Numbered from the stretch's first letter, positions 1-13,418 are shown. The stretch is 64,000 nt of DNA from Sphaerolaimus hirsutus (GCA_964036195.1 OZ038457.1:19619147-19683146); one strand, 5' to 3'. Numbers and translations are program-made. The notes: generated by a model from the sequence alone, not told the origin.

Positions 1-41
1 AACCCATCTGTTTTCGCAGCTTAGGTTCCATTTGCGAGAGA

Positions 42-3000
42 ATGTACCCCCTGAAGCCTTTGGCGCACCCGCCGGCCGATCTGAGACCCACTGTGCCCGG
101 GGTGTATCCCATGAAAAGTCTGCATGGCTGTGGTGAGCTCGTGACCAATGGGCCTCAGGTGTGTAAGCCTGGGCGCGCTTTTAGTTTGAGACAAGCGGTT
201 TTAGCCTTTCGAGCTGAGGCTCGTGCTTGTGTACATGCATACTGTATTACCTCGAATTATCCCCCCCTTGAATAAACCCCCTCGAATTAACCCCCTCAAA
301 ATAATAATAATATTATTTTTATTTGGGCTGGGGAAATAATAAACCTCCCCTCGAAATACCCCCCCCCCCCGGAATGATGTACAGGGTTGGTTTTATAAAA
401 ATCATTTGTATACAAATTGTATAAAAATTGTATAAAAATGTATTTTATTTTTATTTTATTCTTGTTTCATTTTATTTTATTTTATTCCAAATTAATAATA
501 AAATGGACCATTTTACAAAAATTTTACAGAAATTTTACAAAAAAATCAGAATATTGCATGCAAGGTCAGAAAAATGTGACTATTAGACCTAAACATGAAA
601 AACGTGTGACAAATTTTTACATTACTTTGCAAAAGTTGGATGCAGTAGGTATTGTTAGCTAGTTGCAAGTGTTAAGTTACAATTATCGATTAGAATGGTT
701 GCATTTTCAGTAGAAGGATTACTGGAGTGTGCTGGGCGCATTTGTAAAAAAACATGCAAAGTGTCAATTGTCATGACAAATGTAGTAAAGAGTCAATTGG
801 CATCTCAACTGTAAAGCAAAGTATAATTGTCATGACAAATGTCATGCACAGTGTAAATTATGTATCTGAATCTTATGTTTTGGTATCCAAACCTTATATT
901 TTGGTATCCAAATCTTATGTTTTTGTATCCAAATGTTCACATAAAATTTGGTTACAAAAGATAAGATTTGGATACAAAAGATAAGATTTGGATACAATTT
1001 GCTTTACAGTTTCCACTTTAATTTATATTTGTCATGACAATTGACACTTTACTTAACATTTTCATGAAAATTGACACTTTCCATTCCATTTCGTATGACA
1101 TTTTGACACTTTACATGGCTTAGGACTGCCCCAGCTCCGCGAATGAACAGGTTGAACTACGAACAACAGAAAAAAATTTTTACAAAAATATGAATTTTTA
1201 TACAATTTTTACAAAAATATGAATTTGTATACAATTTTACAAAAATTTTACAAAAATTCGAATTTTTATACAATTTTTATTTTTATTTTGAAATTTTCCA
1301 TTTTATTTTATTTTATTTTATTCTTCAATTTTCCATTTTTTATTATTTTATTTTTATTCTTTTCTGAGATTTTGCCAACCCTGATCATGTATGCAATGTA
1401 CATGATGTATTTATTACTGCTAACTTGCATTGCAGCTACACATAGACTAGTTTGTGTAACTGTCTACGTTTTTATGTTCAAATATATCCTGTTGGGACAC
1501 ATTTATTACCTGTTTTGGGTACGCAAATGCCAACTATTTACTACGATCCTTACGAAATTTTCTGACGAAGTAAAAAAAACCCTCGAATTAATCCTCTTCA
1601 AATTTTGCTGGCGAAATAATAAACCCGTGTCCTTTTTACAAAAATATGAATTTGTATTTGTCCTAAGTGAAATAAAATTAGACCCTGGTGTAATACTGCC
1701 TGTCCACTCTCACCACCATCCAGGTGCCTTTCAACTGCGGCACTACCAACACTAGCGCTCCTGCAGCCGTTCCAACTTCAACAACGAACGATGCGAGCCC
1801 TGAATTGGAGTGCTGCCAACAATCGTCCGATCCATACCCCACTCACGATTTGGACGCCGCCCTCAGCGCAGTCAGGTCTATGACTGCGCGTTTGAATAAA
1901 CTTCAAAGGGGTGCCGCTGGAGATGGACATAGGAACGTTTATTGTCCCGTTCCTATCAAGGGAGAGGTTGTGCCGTGCGAGGTATTTCAGACTGGTGGAT
2001 TCAAAGCGCTGGTGCGTTTGAAATATTGTCGTCGTGGTGCGCACCACTACAACAAGATGCCGCAAACGAGGCAAAATACCACAGACCAGGTGTCTCCAAT
2101 GGGGGGGGGGGGTTACCCCCAAACCGCCCAGCTATCTATCTATCCCAGAGGCCGCTCAGCTATCTATCTATCCCGGAGGCAAAATTTTGGGCTACTACCC
2201 CCTGACCCCCCCCCCCAAATCGTCCAGCTATTTACCTATCTGGAGCGATTTTTGAGAAACTATACCCCAATTTTCGCTCAAAATCCCTGTTTTTCATACC
2301 TTTTTTATAGATTTTCACCTCCAAAATCACTAGTTCATGCGTCTAACTGCCTATGTTCAGCTATTTTTAGTGCTATATGTTCTTGTATACCCATTTTGAG
2401 CTATTTTACACCTACTTTTAGCGATCTTTCTCCCTTTTCTTCCTTCTATGCCCCGAAAAAGCCTATATATCGAACCACCACAACCCCCCCCCCCCAGAAA
2501 ATTTATCAGCTATCTATCCCTGCGGAGGAGCGATTTGCTATCTATCCAACCACTCGGAGGGTCAAAATTCAAGATACCCCTGCCACAGACTCCAAGATTT
2601 CAAAAGTTGAGTTAAGCACGGAAACGGTATCCTAAATTTTACAACGTCACTGCCCCTTTTCAAGAATCACATTTTGACATTTTTGGGACAATTAGGAGCA
2701 AGTTTCAAAAAAATCAGCAAGAAGTCAACATTTTTTGGTAAAAACTATTAAAAAAATGTTAAATAATCTAGGACGCCGACTTCTAAAAGTCGACACTTAA
2801 GCTCCGCCTACCCAGTCAAAATCGTCTCATTCGAACACGATCACAATCGGCATCCGTGGCGACAGCGACAACTCTGCCGCGTGGCTGCCCGCGTTTTTGG
2901 CTGTTTTGAAGGATCGCCTTGGCGGTCGTTTGCAAGTGCGCAGCTACACCCATAGCTCAATGGGAGGTTGGCTGTTTTTATTTGAGCTTTAATTAAAAAA

Positions 3001-4102
3001 TACTGAGAAACGCATTTAAATGCATAGATTTTAATTTGACGCAGACGCGCGGGTTCTCTGCGACGCGTTGGCCCCCTTCAAAGATTGTGCTAATGACGTC
3101 GCTCTCCAAATTGATGTTATTTTCAACAGGGGTTAGTTGGCGGCCTTAAAAAAAGTCAAGTCTTACCTAATTGGGTGAAGACAACCCTGTGTACGCACAC
3201 GTACGGATGACACATGATTTTTACACGGATTGTTTTTCTCAAATTATGGTACATCAAAAGGCATCAAATTTGGTAGCAATTCGCATGGATTTTGAAAGCA
3301 GTAACTAAGAAGATGTAACGGCTGAATATATATTTTACAGGCATGACTGATTCATGCATTCCTTCATTTTATCTACTATTTACAAAATCACTTCTCACAA
3401 CAAAGTCGAATCTTCAGGCGGCCCGCTGTGTGTCGATTACAACGGCATTCGGACGGTCGGTGTGGGTGCGCTGCGCACTTTGGCACTGCTGGCTGGCTTG
3501 TTGCCAGAAGTGGAAAGTGTTCTGGACAAGACAATCAAGGTTGGATCGTATTTTGTGCATTTGTATTACGACTAGATTGTGTGGCTTAAAAGTTTATAAG
3601 GTGCCGCTAAATGTTTTTTTTGTTTTATATTGGTGTATTTTAAACACTTGACAAAAAAATACGTCCTCATCTTGACCAAATCCCTATCAAATTGTGTGAC
3701 GAAAAACCCTGAGGGGCCAATTCGACATTATACTGTATTCAACATTTCTCAGTGAATGCAAACACCTAAATATGTAACTGATATGAAAAAGCTACCTAAA
3801 TATGAAACTCCAGCATTGGCCCCACACACAATGTGCAAATTTTATTTTCTGCAAATTTTCCCAGGCTCGCAACGGGCTGTCTTTAGACGAGTGCTTCGCT
3901 TTGGCCTGTGACTTTGCCACAGCTGGTGGATCTGCTGGGCATGCAGGACAAATTGGCGCGCTTTTTGGGCCCAGCAAACAGTGCAAGTCGGTTCTTGTCT
4001 TTAAAAAATTCTTTTTTAATCGACTCAATTCAATTGCCGCAATGCAGGTTCGCTTGCGGCAACAAGCCGAACATGGTTGACATTCTGTTGCTGACACAAT
4101 GA
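42..4102 (+). CDS. AIMP2: AIMP2-like (p38) multisynthetase-complex scaffold protein, left copy
   Basis: Scaffold subunit of the cytosolic multi-aminoacyl-tRNA synthetase complex (family knowledge). I build seven exons: 42-158, 1724-2011, 2816-2966, 3045-3131, 3418-3539, 3865-3990, 4048-4102; the joins of the first five are phase-consistent. The N-terminus (MYPLKPL, then VYPMKSLHG) resembles the AIMP2 start. Exon 2 has a heptad-like segment (DLDAALSAVRSMTARLNKLQ), exon 3 a thioredoxin-like YTHSSM motif, and exons 5-7 a GST-C-like part ending FACGNKPNMVDILLLTQ. About 315 residues, against 320 in human. Oddity: exon 6 starts in one frame (ARNGLSLDECFALACDF) and ends in another (LVDLLGMQDKLARFLG), so the exon sum is one base over a multiple of three. 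Convergent with the GTPase gene, 383 bp away. Confidence 0.72.
735..1135. repeat. TGTCA/TGTAAA word array with TATCCAAATCTTAT units
   Basis: Dense short words CATGACAAATGT, AGTGTCAATTG and TATCCAAATCTTATGTTTT, in both orientations, in AIMP2 intron 1. Ends GGACTGCCCCAGC as in the CAGTCCC foldback family. The same TATCCAAATCTTAT words recur at 61270-61300 and 63962-64000. Confidence 0.6.
2087..2582. mobile_element. hAT-like element with CTATCTAT words, in AIMP2 intron 2 (left arm only)
   Basis: Ends CAGGTGTCTCC... and ...GATACCCCTG lie between direct copies of CCACAGAC (2079-2086 and 2583-2590). The interior repeats CAGCTATCTATCTATCC and long G/C runs. The right arm has no counterpart; its corresponding intron carries a different foldback element at 57935-58098. 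Confidence 0.75.
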
Positions 4103-4485
4103 ATTGTTTCAGAGCTGCTGTCACGAATTTAGGCGTTTTTGTTGTTTATTATTTATTGATTGTTGAAATAGCATTTTTTTTTTGTTTAGAGGAAGACATT
4201 CTGGAGGCTTTCACCCATTGATTCGAATGAATCACAAGTCATAAAAATGTATGGTTCTGTACAAACCGGAGTAAAAAACGTGCCGAATTTCCTCTAAATA
4301 CCCCCCTTGAATAAACCCCCCCTCGAAACCCCCTTCCCCCTCCCGTCAAAATTTCCACTCGGAAAAATAAACCCCTGGGGTTATTTAGAGGAAATACGGT
4401 AAATATATCTCTTGTTTTCTGTGTTTCATTGCACAGAAAGCTCGTGCCATCAGTCATGACTGCCAGAAATGTTGGAACATTTTTT

Positions 4486-7400
4486 TCATTTGCAACATCC
4501 TTTCTTCTTTGGCGGGGCTATGTCAAGCTTGAGCGCCTCCTCTAGATGTTGGTCCTCGCGTTCTTGCAGGTGCCTGCGTTGGGGTGGGGTCACAATTACA
4601 CATAGTACATGTAGCGCCATGTCTGGGGTGCAATTCTGCATCTTGTCAAGTAGTATTATATGTGACAATAAATTAACTTATTTGTGATTTGTCAATACAT
4701 ACATTTGACAATACAGGTCCCACTCTCAGACCCTGTAAAATGTCACTTTTGACATGACATTTGACATTTCACAGTTCATTTTCCATGACTTTTGACACTT
4801 TGCATGACATTTGACATTTTACAGAGTCTGGGAGTGTCCCCAGCTCGTGACAATTGAACAACCATAGCGCACTCACACGGCCATGGCTCGCATGCACTCT
4901 GGCACGCCGTGTCCGCTGCACGCGCTCGTCTCGAAGAACAGGCAGCCGTAGCTGTCGGCCAGCTTGGACCCGTCGTCGCTGGTCACCGCCCTGGTGCAGC
5001 TGTCGCCGGGCGTGGCGCCGCCCTCGAGGATGTCCACCTTGTTGCCCACCAGGCACAGCACGCAGCCCGACTCGACGCCCTCCTGTTGTTGAGGGGGTGG
5101 GGGGTTGCGCGATTTCAATTAGATCTCGCACTATTCAAGTTGCCTAGTTATGTCTAGTGCCACATTTCAGACGACTGTTACAAAAATCGGCTTTAGCTGT
5201 CAGGTGGAAACGTTGAAGGCTGAAGACCTGTCCTATTATCATTTTACAGTAAATTTGAAAATATGCGCGCTTTTCATTTGATGCTGCATTTTGGGTATTG
5301 TCCACCCGCACCGGTGGACATCTTCCTACACCAGTGGACAATGCTGTCGATATCTGGGGCGCCACTGACCATGACATTGTTCATCCAGTTGCGCACGTTG
5401 ATGAACGACAGCTCGGAGGTGACGTCGTACATGAGCACCACGCCGTCGGCCTTGCGGAAGTACTGCTTGGTGATGCTCCGGAACCTGGCGCCGCGTTTTA
5501 GTCATGAAATAGGCTATTTGAGGCAAATATTTGGTATAGTCGGGAGTAGTGATGGAAAAAGCGCCAGGCTTTTAGCGCCAAGCGCCAAAAGCGCCATGGC
5601 GCTTTTCCGGTCCACGGCGCCAAGCGCCAATGGCGCCAGAGCGTTTTAGCGCCAAGCGCCAAAAGCGCCATGGCGCTTTTCTGGACCACGGCGCCAAGCG
5701 CCAATGGCGCCAGGAAGCTATAGCGCCAAGCGCCAATGGCACCAGCGCCAAAATAAAAACGCTTCTTATTATGCAGCACGATGTCCCAAACAGCCCCATC
5801 CCGAAAAATTTTTTCCAGCTACCGTATTACCTCGAAATACCCCCAGGGGGTTTATTATTTCGCCAGCAAAATTCGAGGGGGGATAATCCGAGGGGGGGGG
5901 GTTATTCAAGGGGGTTAATTCGAGGTAATACGGTATCTACCCAACCTCCGCGAGAGTCAAAATCAAGGGGGTTGGATTGGGTAGATACACTCATTTTCGG
6001 TAGGAGTGTATCTCAAGGGGGGAGTATTATTTCTCCAGCACACTCAGACCTGGGTGAATTTCAAGGGGTAAATACGACGTGGTAAATTTCGAGGGGGTAA
6101 ATTGAAAAAGACCCACCTTGATTAACACCCACTCGAATAACACCCACTTGAGTAACTTCCCTCCAAAACTTACTGACGAAATGATAACTCACTGGGGTCT
6201 TATTCGAGGATATACGGTAGCTAGAATTGTGAGTAAATGAGGAGCAATTTTGGACAACCTACCTATGCAACATTTCGATGTTTTTAGGGTACTCACAGTG
6301 ATCAAATGCAAATTTAACAGGGCTTGGGAACAAAAATTTTGTCAGGTGCAAGAAATCGTTAAGTCCACTTGTTTAGTAGACTTCTTCCTGGATTTTTTTA
6401 AATTATGGTCGGCGCTTTTTTGGCGCCATTTAACATGCTGGCGCCAGGCGCCAATGGCGCCACCAGAAAATGGTGCCAAGCGCCAAAAGCGCCATGGCGC
6501 TTTCTCAGATCCCGGCGCCAAGCGCCAATGGCGCCAGAGCATTTTAGCGCCAAGTGCCAAAAGCGCCATGGCGCTTTTTGCTTTGGCGCTAGCGCCAGGC
6601 GCCAGCGCCATGGCGCTTTTCCATCACTAGTCGGGAGCATTCCCGCACCCTGTAAACTGTCAAATGTCAAGCAAAGTGTCAAAAGTCATGTACAATGCAA
6701 AAGGCATTTTACATGACTTCATAATTTGAATGACATTCTACAGAGTCTATGAATGGCACCCCAACCCCTCGCGCACCTTTCCTGTCCCGCAGTGTCCCAC
6801 AGCTGCAGCGCGACCACCCTATCACCCACCCTGATGCTTTTCACCGTGAAGTCGACGCCGATGGTCGCACTGAATGTGGGTTTGAACGTGTTGTGGCAGA
6901 ATCTATGCAAGAAGCAGGTCTTGCCCACGCCCGAGTCGCCCACGAAGACCACCTTGAATATGCGGTCGGGGTCCGTGTCGCCCACGAACTGCGTATGGGT
7001 GTCTGCGGTTAAAAGCCTTTAATTCTGACAGTGCACATCCCATACCAGGGCCAATGCAAAACCCTGTAAAATGTAAAATGCCATGTAAAATATAAAATTT
7101 CAATAAAATGTTGTATCAAAAATCATGTAAAATGTCATGAAAGCTGTCAAAACATCAATAATAAAAAAACTTGACATTTTACAGTACTGTTGACACTTTG
7201 GAGGACATTTGACAGGGTTTGGGACTGGCACCAGATTTATTTACAAAGTAAGGCGGGTCCAATTGAATTCGACTCCATGCATGCCACTCAACCAACCCCC
7301 TCATCATTATCATCGGTAGCCGCATACTCGGGCGTGCCCAGTCCCAATCCATAGGCCCCGGCGCCGCTGCCGCCGCGCTGCATGGCGCTCTGCTGGTTGC

Positions 7401-10400
7401 CGCGCGGCTCGGCCGTCAGGCCGGCCAGCTCGTCCGCTAGGGAGGCGCCCCCGCCGCCCAGCATGGAGCCTGGGGGGGGGGGTTGAGTGGGGGTGGTATT
7501 TTATGTGAAGTGGTGCGGTTGGCATGAGGGGATGAGTCGAAAAGCGAGGATCATTTTCATTCAGTGATTTATTTGAAGTTTATAAGTTTTTTTCGTCACC
7601 TGACTTATCGATGATAACTGCTTGTCGCCAACTACTTACCAAAGTTGACTACTTATCACACCACATATTTATAAATATCGAACTTAACTTGAGCATATTA
7701 CTCATAACTTATCACACTTCTTGTCACTTATCTAGATTAATACTTGCGGAAGTGCCCCCCAAAGATTCACCTGCGGGTGGAAGTTGCGCTTCGCGTGCAG
7801 CATTCACCCTCTCCACTTCCTCGTCATACATCGCGTCGTCGCCCAGCATGCTGCAAGTTAAAATACAACCAAATAGTTTAATTACACACAGCGATTGATG
7901 CGGCAGCATTATTGGTTTCATTTGTCAATTGAATTTTGAATTGAAAGTGTTAAAAATGTAAATTATCGGGTGGGCGCGCCAGCGCCATCCCTCGCTGCCG
8001 AGGGAGGGCGCAAGCGACCCACCCATAATATGGTCAGACACACCTATATTTAATGTGAACTTATTCAAATGAAATATCTGAATTATTCAAAATATTAAAA
8101 ACCTTTTTTGACAATCAATCAATTTGAAAACTGCCGTCAACTGACACACGTCAATTATAGTGTAAATACCTATAGGCATACACAATCACTCAAACTCCAA
8201 CCCCCACCCACCCATTTCCATTCTGCAAATCATCATCCAGTCCATACGGATTGCCACCAGCATTGGCCAACCCGCCCTGGTGCTGCAGCACGTCGTCCCT
8301 ATCCATCAGCATCTGGCTGCTGTCCTTCTTGGCGCCCGGCACCGACTGCGAATGGCTGCTGTACGTTTGGATGGGTGGCGGCACAGCTGTGAATACTTCG
8401 TCACGCTCGTCTTGTAGTTTGATGTTTTGCTGTCTGGGTTTTTTTGGGGTGGATTTGGTGGCGCGGTGGTGACTTGTGGGCACTGTGTTGGATAGATATG
8501 GATATGCATTTCTATTGATGTATTTACCTTTGTGGGTTGTGTTGTAAACATCTATTTTCGACATAAAATGATTTATTACACAGTATAATTGTTACACCTG
8601 AATGTGAATGCTATGTTTGATGGGTTTTTATTGAACATAGCAGACATTTAATAACAACGGCTGCACATGTGCCCTGGCCGGCTGTGCAAGCTAGCATGCC
8701 GTAAATCCTTTAATAAGACCCCAGGGGAGTTATTATTTCGTCAGCAATAAGTAAGGGGGAGTTATTCAAAGGGGGATGTTATTGAAGTTATTCTTTCCAC
8801 TTTATTCTTTAGTTCCACTTTATTCATTGTATGAATGCATTGCATCAACCATGTAATCCAGGTATTTCACATTTTAACAACAACCAAAACAAGGTATTCA
8901 TGCTAAAATTTGTGTCCATCGGCATCTGAATCATTCAAATACACATTGTGGATACACATACCAAATACCTAGAGGGGGAGTTATTCAAGGCGGTGGGTTA
9001 TTTTTTTCCTCAGCTGGCCAACAGGGGGGGGGGGTTATTCAAAGGGGAGGTCTTATTCAAGGATATACGGTGAATACAAATACACCCCCAAACACAAACA
9101 CCCACACACAAACACCCACCTCAAATGGTCAATAGTCTTCACAAATCCCTCCCTCTCATTGGCCACATTCTCAGTGACCCTCAACGCATTCTGCGCCTTG
9201 GCCCTCTTCTCCAACTTGGTCACCTGTTTCAGTTTGTCCAACTGCGTCCTACTGTCGTCGTGTTCGCGCCGCAGCACGTCCAGTTCCAGTTGCATTTGCA
9301 TGCGTTGACGTTCGAATGCCGCTCGCTCCTGGGTGGGGGGGGGGTATTTGAGGGTGAATGAATGGATTGAATCTTTGTGAGGTGGCGGTAGTTCGCGAGT
9401 TTAAGGACAAGTAGCAGGAAACTATCGTAAAGTACCGTATATCTTTGCATAAGCCCCCCCCCCTCGAATAACTTCCCCTTAAAAAACTTCCCCCTCGAAT
9501 AACTCCCCCCTCAAAAATAACTCCCCTGGTGGCAGTCCCAAGCCCTGTAAAGTGTAAAGTAAAGTGTCAAATGTAAAGTCAAATGCAATTGCAATGCAAT
9601 GTAAAGTCAATTGTCATGCAAAGTTCAGTAATAAAATCTTTTATTTTTGTTTTGATTGACACTTTACTTTGCATTTGACTTTACATTTGACACTTTACTT
9701 TACACTTTACAGGGCTTGGGACTGCCCCCAGACGTCTTATTCGAGGATATACGGTATAAGTAAATTAATGACTGACAAGTCGTGATACTGTAACTTTTAA
9801 GTGATAATTAAATACCGTATTACCTCGAATTATCCCCCTTGAATTAACCCCCTCCCCTCGAATCAACCCCCCTCAATTTTGCTGGCGAAATAATAACCCC
9901 CCATGGGGGTATTTCGAGGTAATACGTTACCTTCATTCACACATTCGCTAGTTGCTTTATTTACCACTTATAATTTTGTCTGCCAGTTATCACTTTTCTT
10001 GTCACTTGTCAATAACGATGGCAAACCCTCCAAAAAAAAGTATTTAAATTTTTAAGTGTTTTTTCCAAAATGAATTTTCGAATTTTCGAATTTTTCCTGA
10101 CATTAATTTTCGAATTTCGAATTTAATTTTCGAATTTTTGAATTTTCGAATCTTTTTTGGCAATTTTCGAATTTTTTGGGCTATTTTTTGAATTTTTTCA
10201 AATAATTTTCGAATTTTTTGGAAAAATATTGAATCTGAAGCTTTTAACACAGAATTGGGACTGTTTTGGAAGTGGGTGACACACTGAGTGTACTCAGTGC
10301 ATACAGTGCTGACTTCACAAGATACGGGTACTTCTCAAACCAATACTCGAAACCACTCTTATACTCCAGTGACATTACACCTTACAATGAAATCTACCAT

Positions 10401-13400
10401 ACCCCATCTGAATAAAAGGACAAACATTACATTTTTTTAATTATATTTATCTAATTGCTTTGATAAATATGATGAATTTATTTTAATTTTGGTTCTTTTA
10501 TTCAGATGGGATATGGTAGATTTCAATGTAAGGTGTTATGTGGCTGGAGTATCTCTTTGATCACATCCCTTTTACTTATAAATATGTGCAGTTCCTTTGG
10601 GCAGTCCCAGACACCTGTAAAACGCTCTGTGAAATGTCAAGTGTTATGCACATTGTCTAAAGTCATGGAAATGCTGTGGAAAATTTCAAATATGTTAGCC
10701 ATTTTCAAGGGCATTTTCATAACTTTTGACACTTGCAAGACATTTCACATTATACATTTCAACGTTTTTGGACGTTTTTTTGTTTTGTTTCGCTTTTTCA
10801 TACGCACCGCGTATCATTTGTCGTTTTATTTTGCACGTTGAACCTATGAGTGCGTTTTTTTTGCCTTGAATTCCTTAAAAAATTTGAAAAGTATTTTCGA
10901 ATTTTCGAATTTTTGAATTTTCGAATTTTTTGAAAAATAAATCGATTTTTAAGTGTTTTTTCTAGGGGTGAAATAAAAATTCGAAAATTCCGAAAAAATT
11001 CGAAAATTCGAAAATGTTTTCGAATTTTTGAATCTTTTTTTGCCATCGTTACTTGTCAACTTGCGGAATTAGCATCAGGATGCAAATTCAATTGACTCTC
11101 CTGATTTGTCAATTAGTTCAAACTCACAGCTGCCACTTCTTGTTTCTCCTGCTCGCTCATGTGCGCAGTGTCTTTCAGCGAGCCAAGCTGCTTTTCTAGC
11201 TACAATGTGGTTGTTTTTGTCGAAAAAAGTCTTATTCGGGTCTATGAAAGTGGCTAAAATTGCAGCATCTCACAGTGGTTTGTTTCCGAATAATTTCCTG
11301 CATCTCGTCGTCCTTGGCTGCGAGCGCCCGTTCCAATTGCTCCCTTTCCCGCTGTGCTTTTTGCCGTTCCTGAGCCCAGGTTTTATTCGAATATAGGTTG
11401 ATTGGTTGATGATGTAGGACTACGATTAGGGAACGAGTGTTGCGGGGCCATAGTTCAAATAAAGGGCGCTCGAGTATGGAGTTGTAATGGAATGGCACCA
11501 TGGCGCTGGCGCTGGCGCCATGTGGGGGCGTTAAAGAGCGCCGCGCCATGGCGCCATTGGCACTTTTCGATCACTGGACGCAAATAAGAGGACGGATTTG
11601 TGCATGTTCTGGCACCATTTCGTGGAGTTTCTCGCATCTTAGACGTCAACTCACATTATACCATTATAAAATTTGGTACCAGGGCACATATTTTTCAACA
11701 CAACTTGTCAGATATGAATCAACCCTAAAAAAACTCCACCTCAATGGCCACTTTCTCCTTCTCCGCCTTCAATTGCTGCTCCATTTCCTCATACAACTTA
11801 TTCACTTGTTCGTCATGTGTTTGCGTCCTTTCGTGCAGCGCATTTTCCAAAGTGGTAGTTTCGTTCTTTTTGCGTCGCAGCTCCCCAGAAATGTCGGATA
11901 GGAACGATTCGAAGTGGGTCAGGAGTTCCGGGTCGTCATGACGCAGTTTGGTCCAGAGAGATTGGACCGAGGGTTGTCTGATTTTGTGGATGTTTGTATT
12001 TTGGTGTTACTGTGGAGAATGAGCTATTGGCGCCTTTTCGGAGCATTTTTTTATGGCAGCATATTGGCCCGGAAATAAGGTACAGTGACATTATTCCCTC
12101 GAAATATCCCCAGGTCTGAGTGAGCTGGCAAAAGATAAACGCCTGGGAGTTTTTTGAGTAAATATTGTGTTTACTGTTCAAAATATGTATTTAATGTAAA
12201 TATTGAATCGAATGTGACATTTGCAATTCAAACAATTTATAGTAGGTAGATTCAATCAACTACTAGTTAATCAAAGCAGTTAATGTGCTTTCCTTTGAAG
12301 CCCTGCATCATTTTCTTGACTCGAAACTTGACAGATTGAGAATTTACAGAACATACTCGGCGAAAACGTCGACAGCACCGATACTGTGCATTAGGTCATC
12401 GAATTGCTCCTTATCTGCTGCCGGGTCTTCCACTTTCTGCAAGTGACACGAGCAAGTAGCATTTTCCAATTAAAGTACCTCCTATCGACACCCAATTTAC
12501 ATTCATATAATTTTTTTAAATGTATACCTAGTTAAATATAAATAGAATTCATGCAACGCTCTGCTTTGCAGAAAACTGTCAGAAAATCGCTATTTTTATT
12601 TCATTCAAACCACCATTTGACTGAACCTGGAAATGACATGACAGTCGTAATTCAGTATTTATTTAACTACTGCCATTTAAGATGTAGGTACCTTTCTCAC
12701 TATTGGACTGTCAAATTCAGACAACTTACCATATTGGCAGTTTCAATTTCTTGCGCCAAATTCGCCGGCTCAGCGGTAATCGTCTCAGCTCGTAAACCAA
12801 GAAAAGCGCCTGGATTCAAATTCAAATAATGGACAGTTGTCAATCTCTTTTAATAGAAATCACTGACAAACCAAAGCCGTTGACAAATTCCTCCATAGTG
12901 AGGTAACCATTTTTGTCCTGGTCGAGCGAGTCGAAAACTTCTTCAAGTTGGTCAGCCGTCAAACCGGGGAGTTCATCCTTCAAAAATGGACAAATTCATT
13001 CAAGTGTTTCATGGAGGGCGTTAAAAACATCACAATGTGCCTACACACACTAGTTTTCCTCGTGACTTCGTGGGAAAAAAACTGTAGTTTTTCAAATGCA
13101 GATTAATCAACACGGTTGAATGATTTTATTTAATTTTAATGTGAATTTGAATTTATGAAACTTAAAATTTGAAAACTACCACATAGCATACAATAAGAGT
13201 AGGCTGTATGTCGCCATGTCGCCATTTCAGTTTTCACAGGAGTAACGGTAAGAACTAGTGTGTGTAGGTAGGGCCCATGCACCAACCCTCAACTTTTGCA
13301 TATCAGTCTTGATAATAAAACCCTTGTCATCCCCATCACACAGCGCAAACATTTCTTTGGCTTTCTGCACGGCCACCTGCCCCATTTGCGACTGGTCGAA

Positions 13401-13418
13401 ACTCGGTGCGGCTTCCAT
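4486..13418 (-). CDS. CRACR2A: EF-hand / coiled-coil / Rab GTPase of the CRACR2A-Rab44 type, left copy
   Basis: Large Rab-like GTPase; vertebrate relatives bind Ca2+ through EF-hands and act in vesicle traffic and store-operated Ca2+ entry. Fifteen exons on the minus strand: 13287-13418, 12872-12977, 12730-12809, 12357-12436, 11740-11977, 11274-11369, 11128-11199, 9120-9328, 8212-8433, 7771-7850, 7297-7469, 6777-6988, 5370-5484, 4877-5082, 4486-4573. They total 2109 nt (702 aa). EF loops lie at residues 28-39 and 63-74, coiled coil at about 133-338, a proline/serine/glycine-rich linker to about 496, then a Rab domain with [20 protein letters not shown] and ETSA, ending KKKGCCK for prenylation. 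Every exon has the same length as in the right copy, so this copy is intact. Introns carry hAT insertions at 5547-6629 and 10013-11051 that the other copy lacks. Confidence 0.88.
5547..6629. mobile_element. hAT-like element with GCGCCA words, in the GTPase intron 12 (left arm only)
   Basis: TIRs TAGTGATGGAAAA / TTTTCCATCACTA are flanked by the 8-bp TSD GTCGGGAG (5539-5546 and 6630-6637). Both flanks are arrays of GCGCCAAGCGCCAA and the perfect palindrome GCGCCATGGCGC. The middle (5820-6225) holds a nested CCGTATT...AATACGG element. The right arm has the empty site near 53960. Confidence 0.85.
9533..9727. repeat. CAGTCCCAAGCCCTGTAAA foldback element
   Basis: GGCAGTCCCAAGCCCTGTAA ... and its exact reverse complement, with GTCAAATG and GTAAAGTGT words in between. 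Related copies: 4722-4843, 6640-6765, 7058-7235, 10604-10770, 16033-16154, 17455-17600, 23748-23907, 25330-25435, 27814-27993, 46259-46606, 47526-47646, 51136-51280, 53333-53528, 53815-53955, 61163-61290 and 63885 to the window end. Confidence 0.7.
10013..11051. mobile_element. hAT-like element with TTCGAA words, in the GTPase intron 7 (left arm only)
   Basis: TIRs TAACGATGGCAAA / TTTGCCATCGTTA are flanked by CTTGTCAA (10005-10012 and 11052-11059). The flanks (10040-10245, 10860-11040) are arrays of AATTTTCGAATTTT. The middle holds a foldback with arms at about 10389 and 10530 and a CCTGTAAAA-type element at 10604-10770. The right arm near 51050 is empty, with a single TTGACAA. Confidence 0.8.
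13040..13267. repeat. Foldback element with CACACACTAGTT ends, distinct interior, in GTPase intron 1
   Basis: CCTACACACACTAGTTTTCC ... GAACTAGTGTGTGTAGG. The ends match the TAGTTGAC family, but the interior (CGTGACTTCGTGGG, later TACAGCCTACTCT) is different. Counterpart at 48407-48631. Confidence 0.7.

Noticed and set aside
3961-4080. One-base T-run difference between arms read as an AIMP2 frameshift
   Set aside because: The T run lies inside a short GT-AG intron (3991-4047), so the coding frame is unaffected.
4854-5157. Plus-strand arginine/alanine-rich frames over the GTPase exon 14
   Set aside because: Antisense shadows of a GC-rich Rab exon that has clear family motifs on the minus strand.
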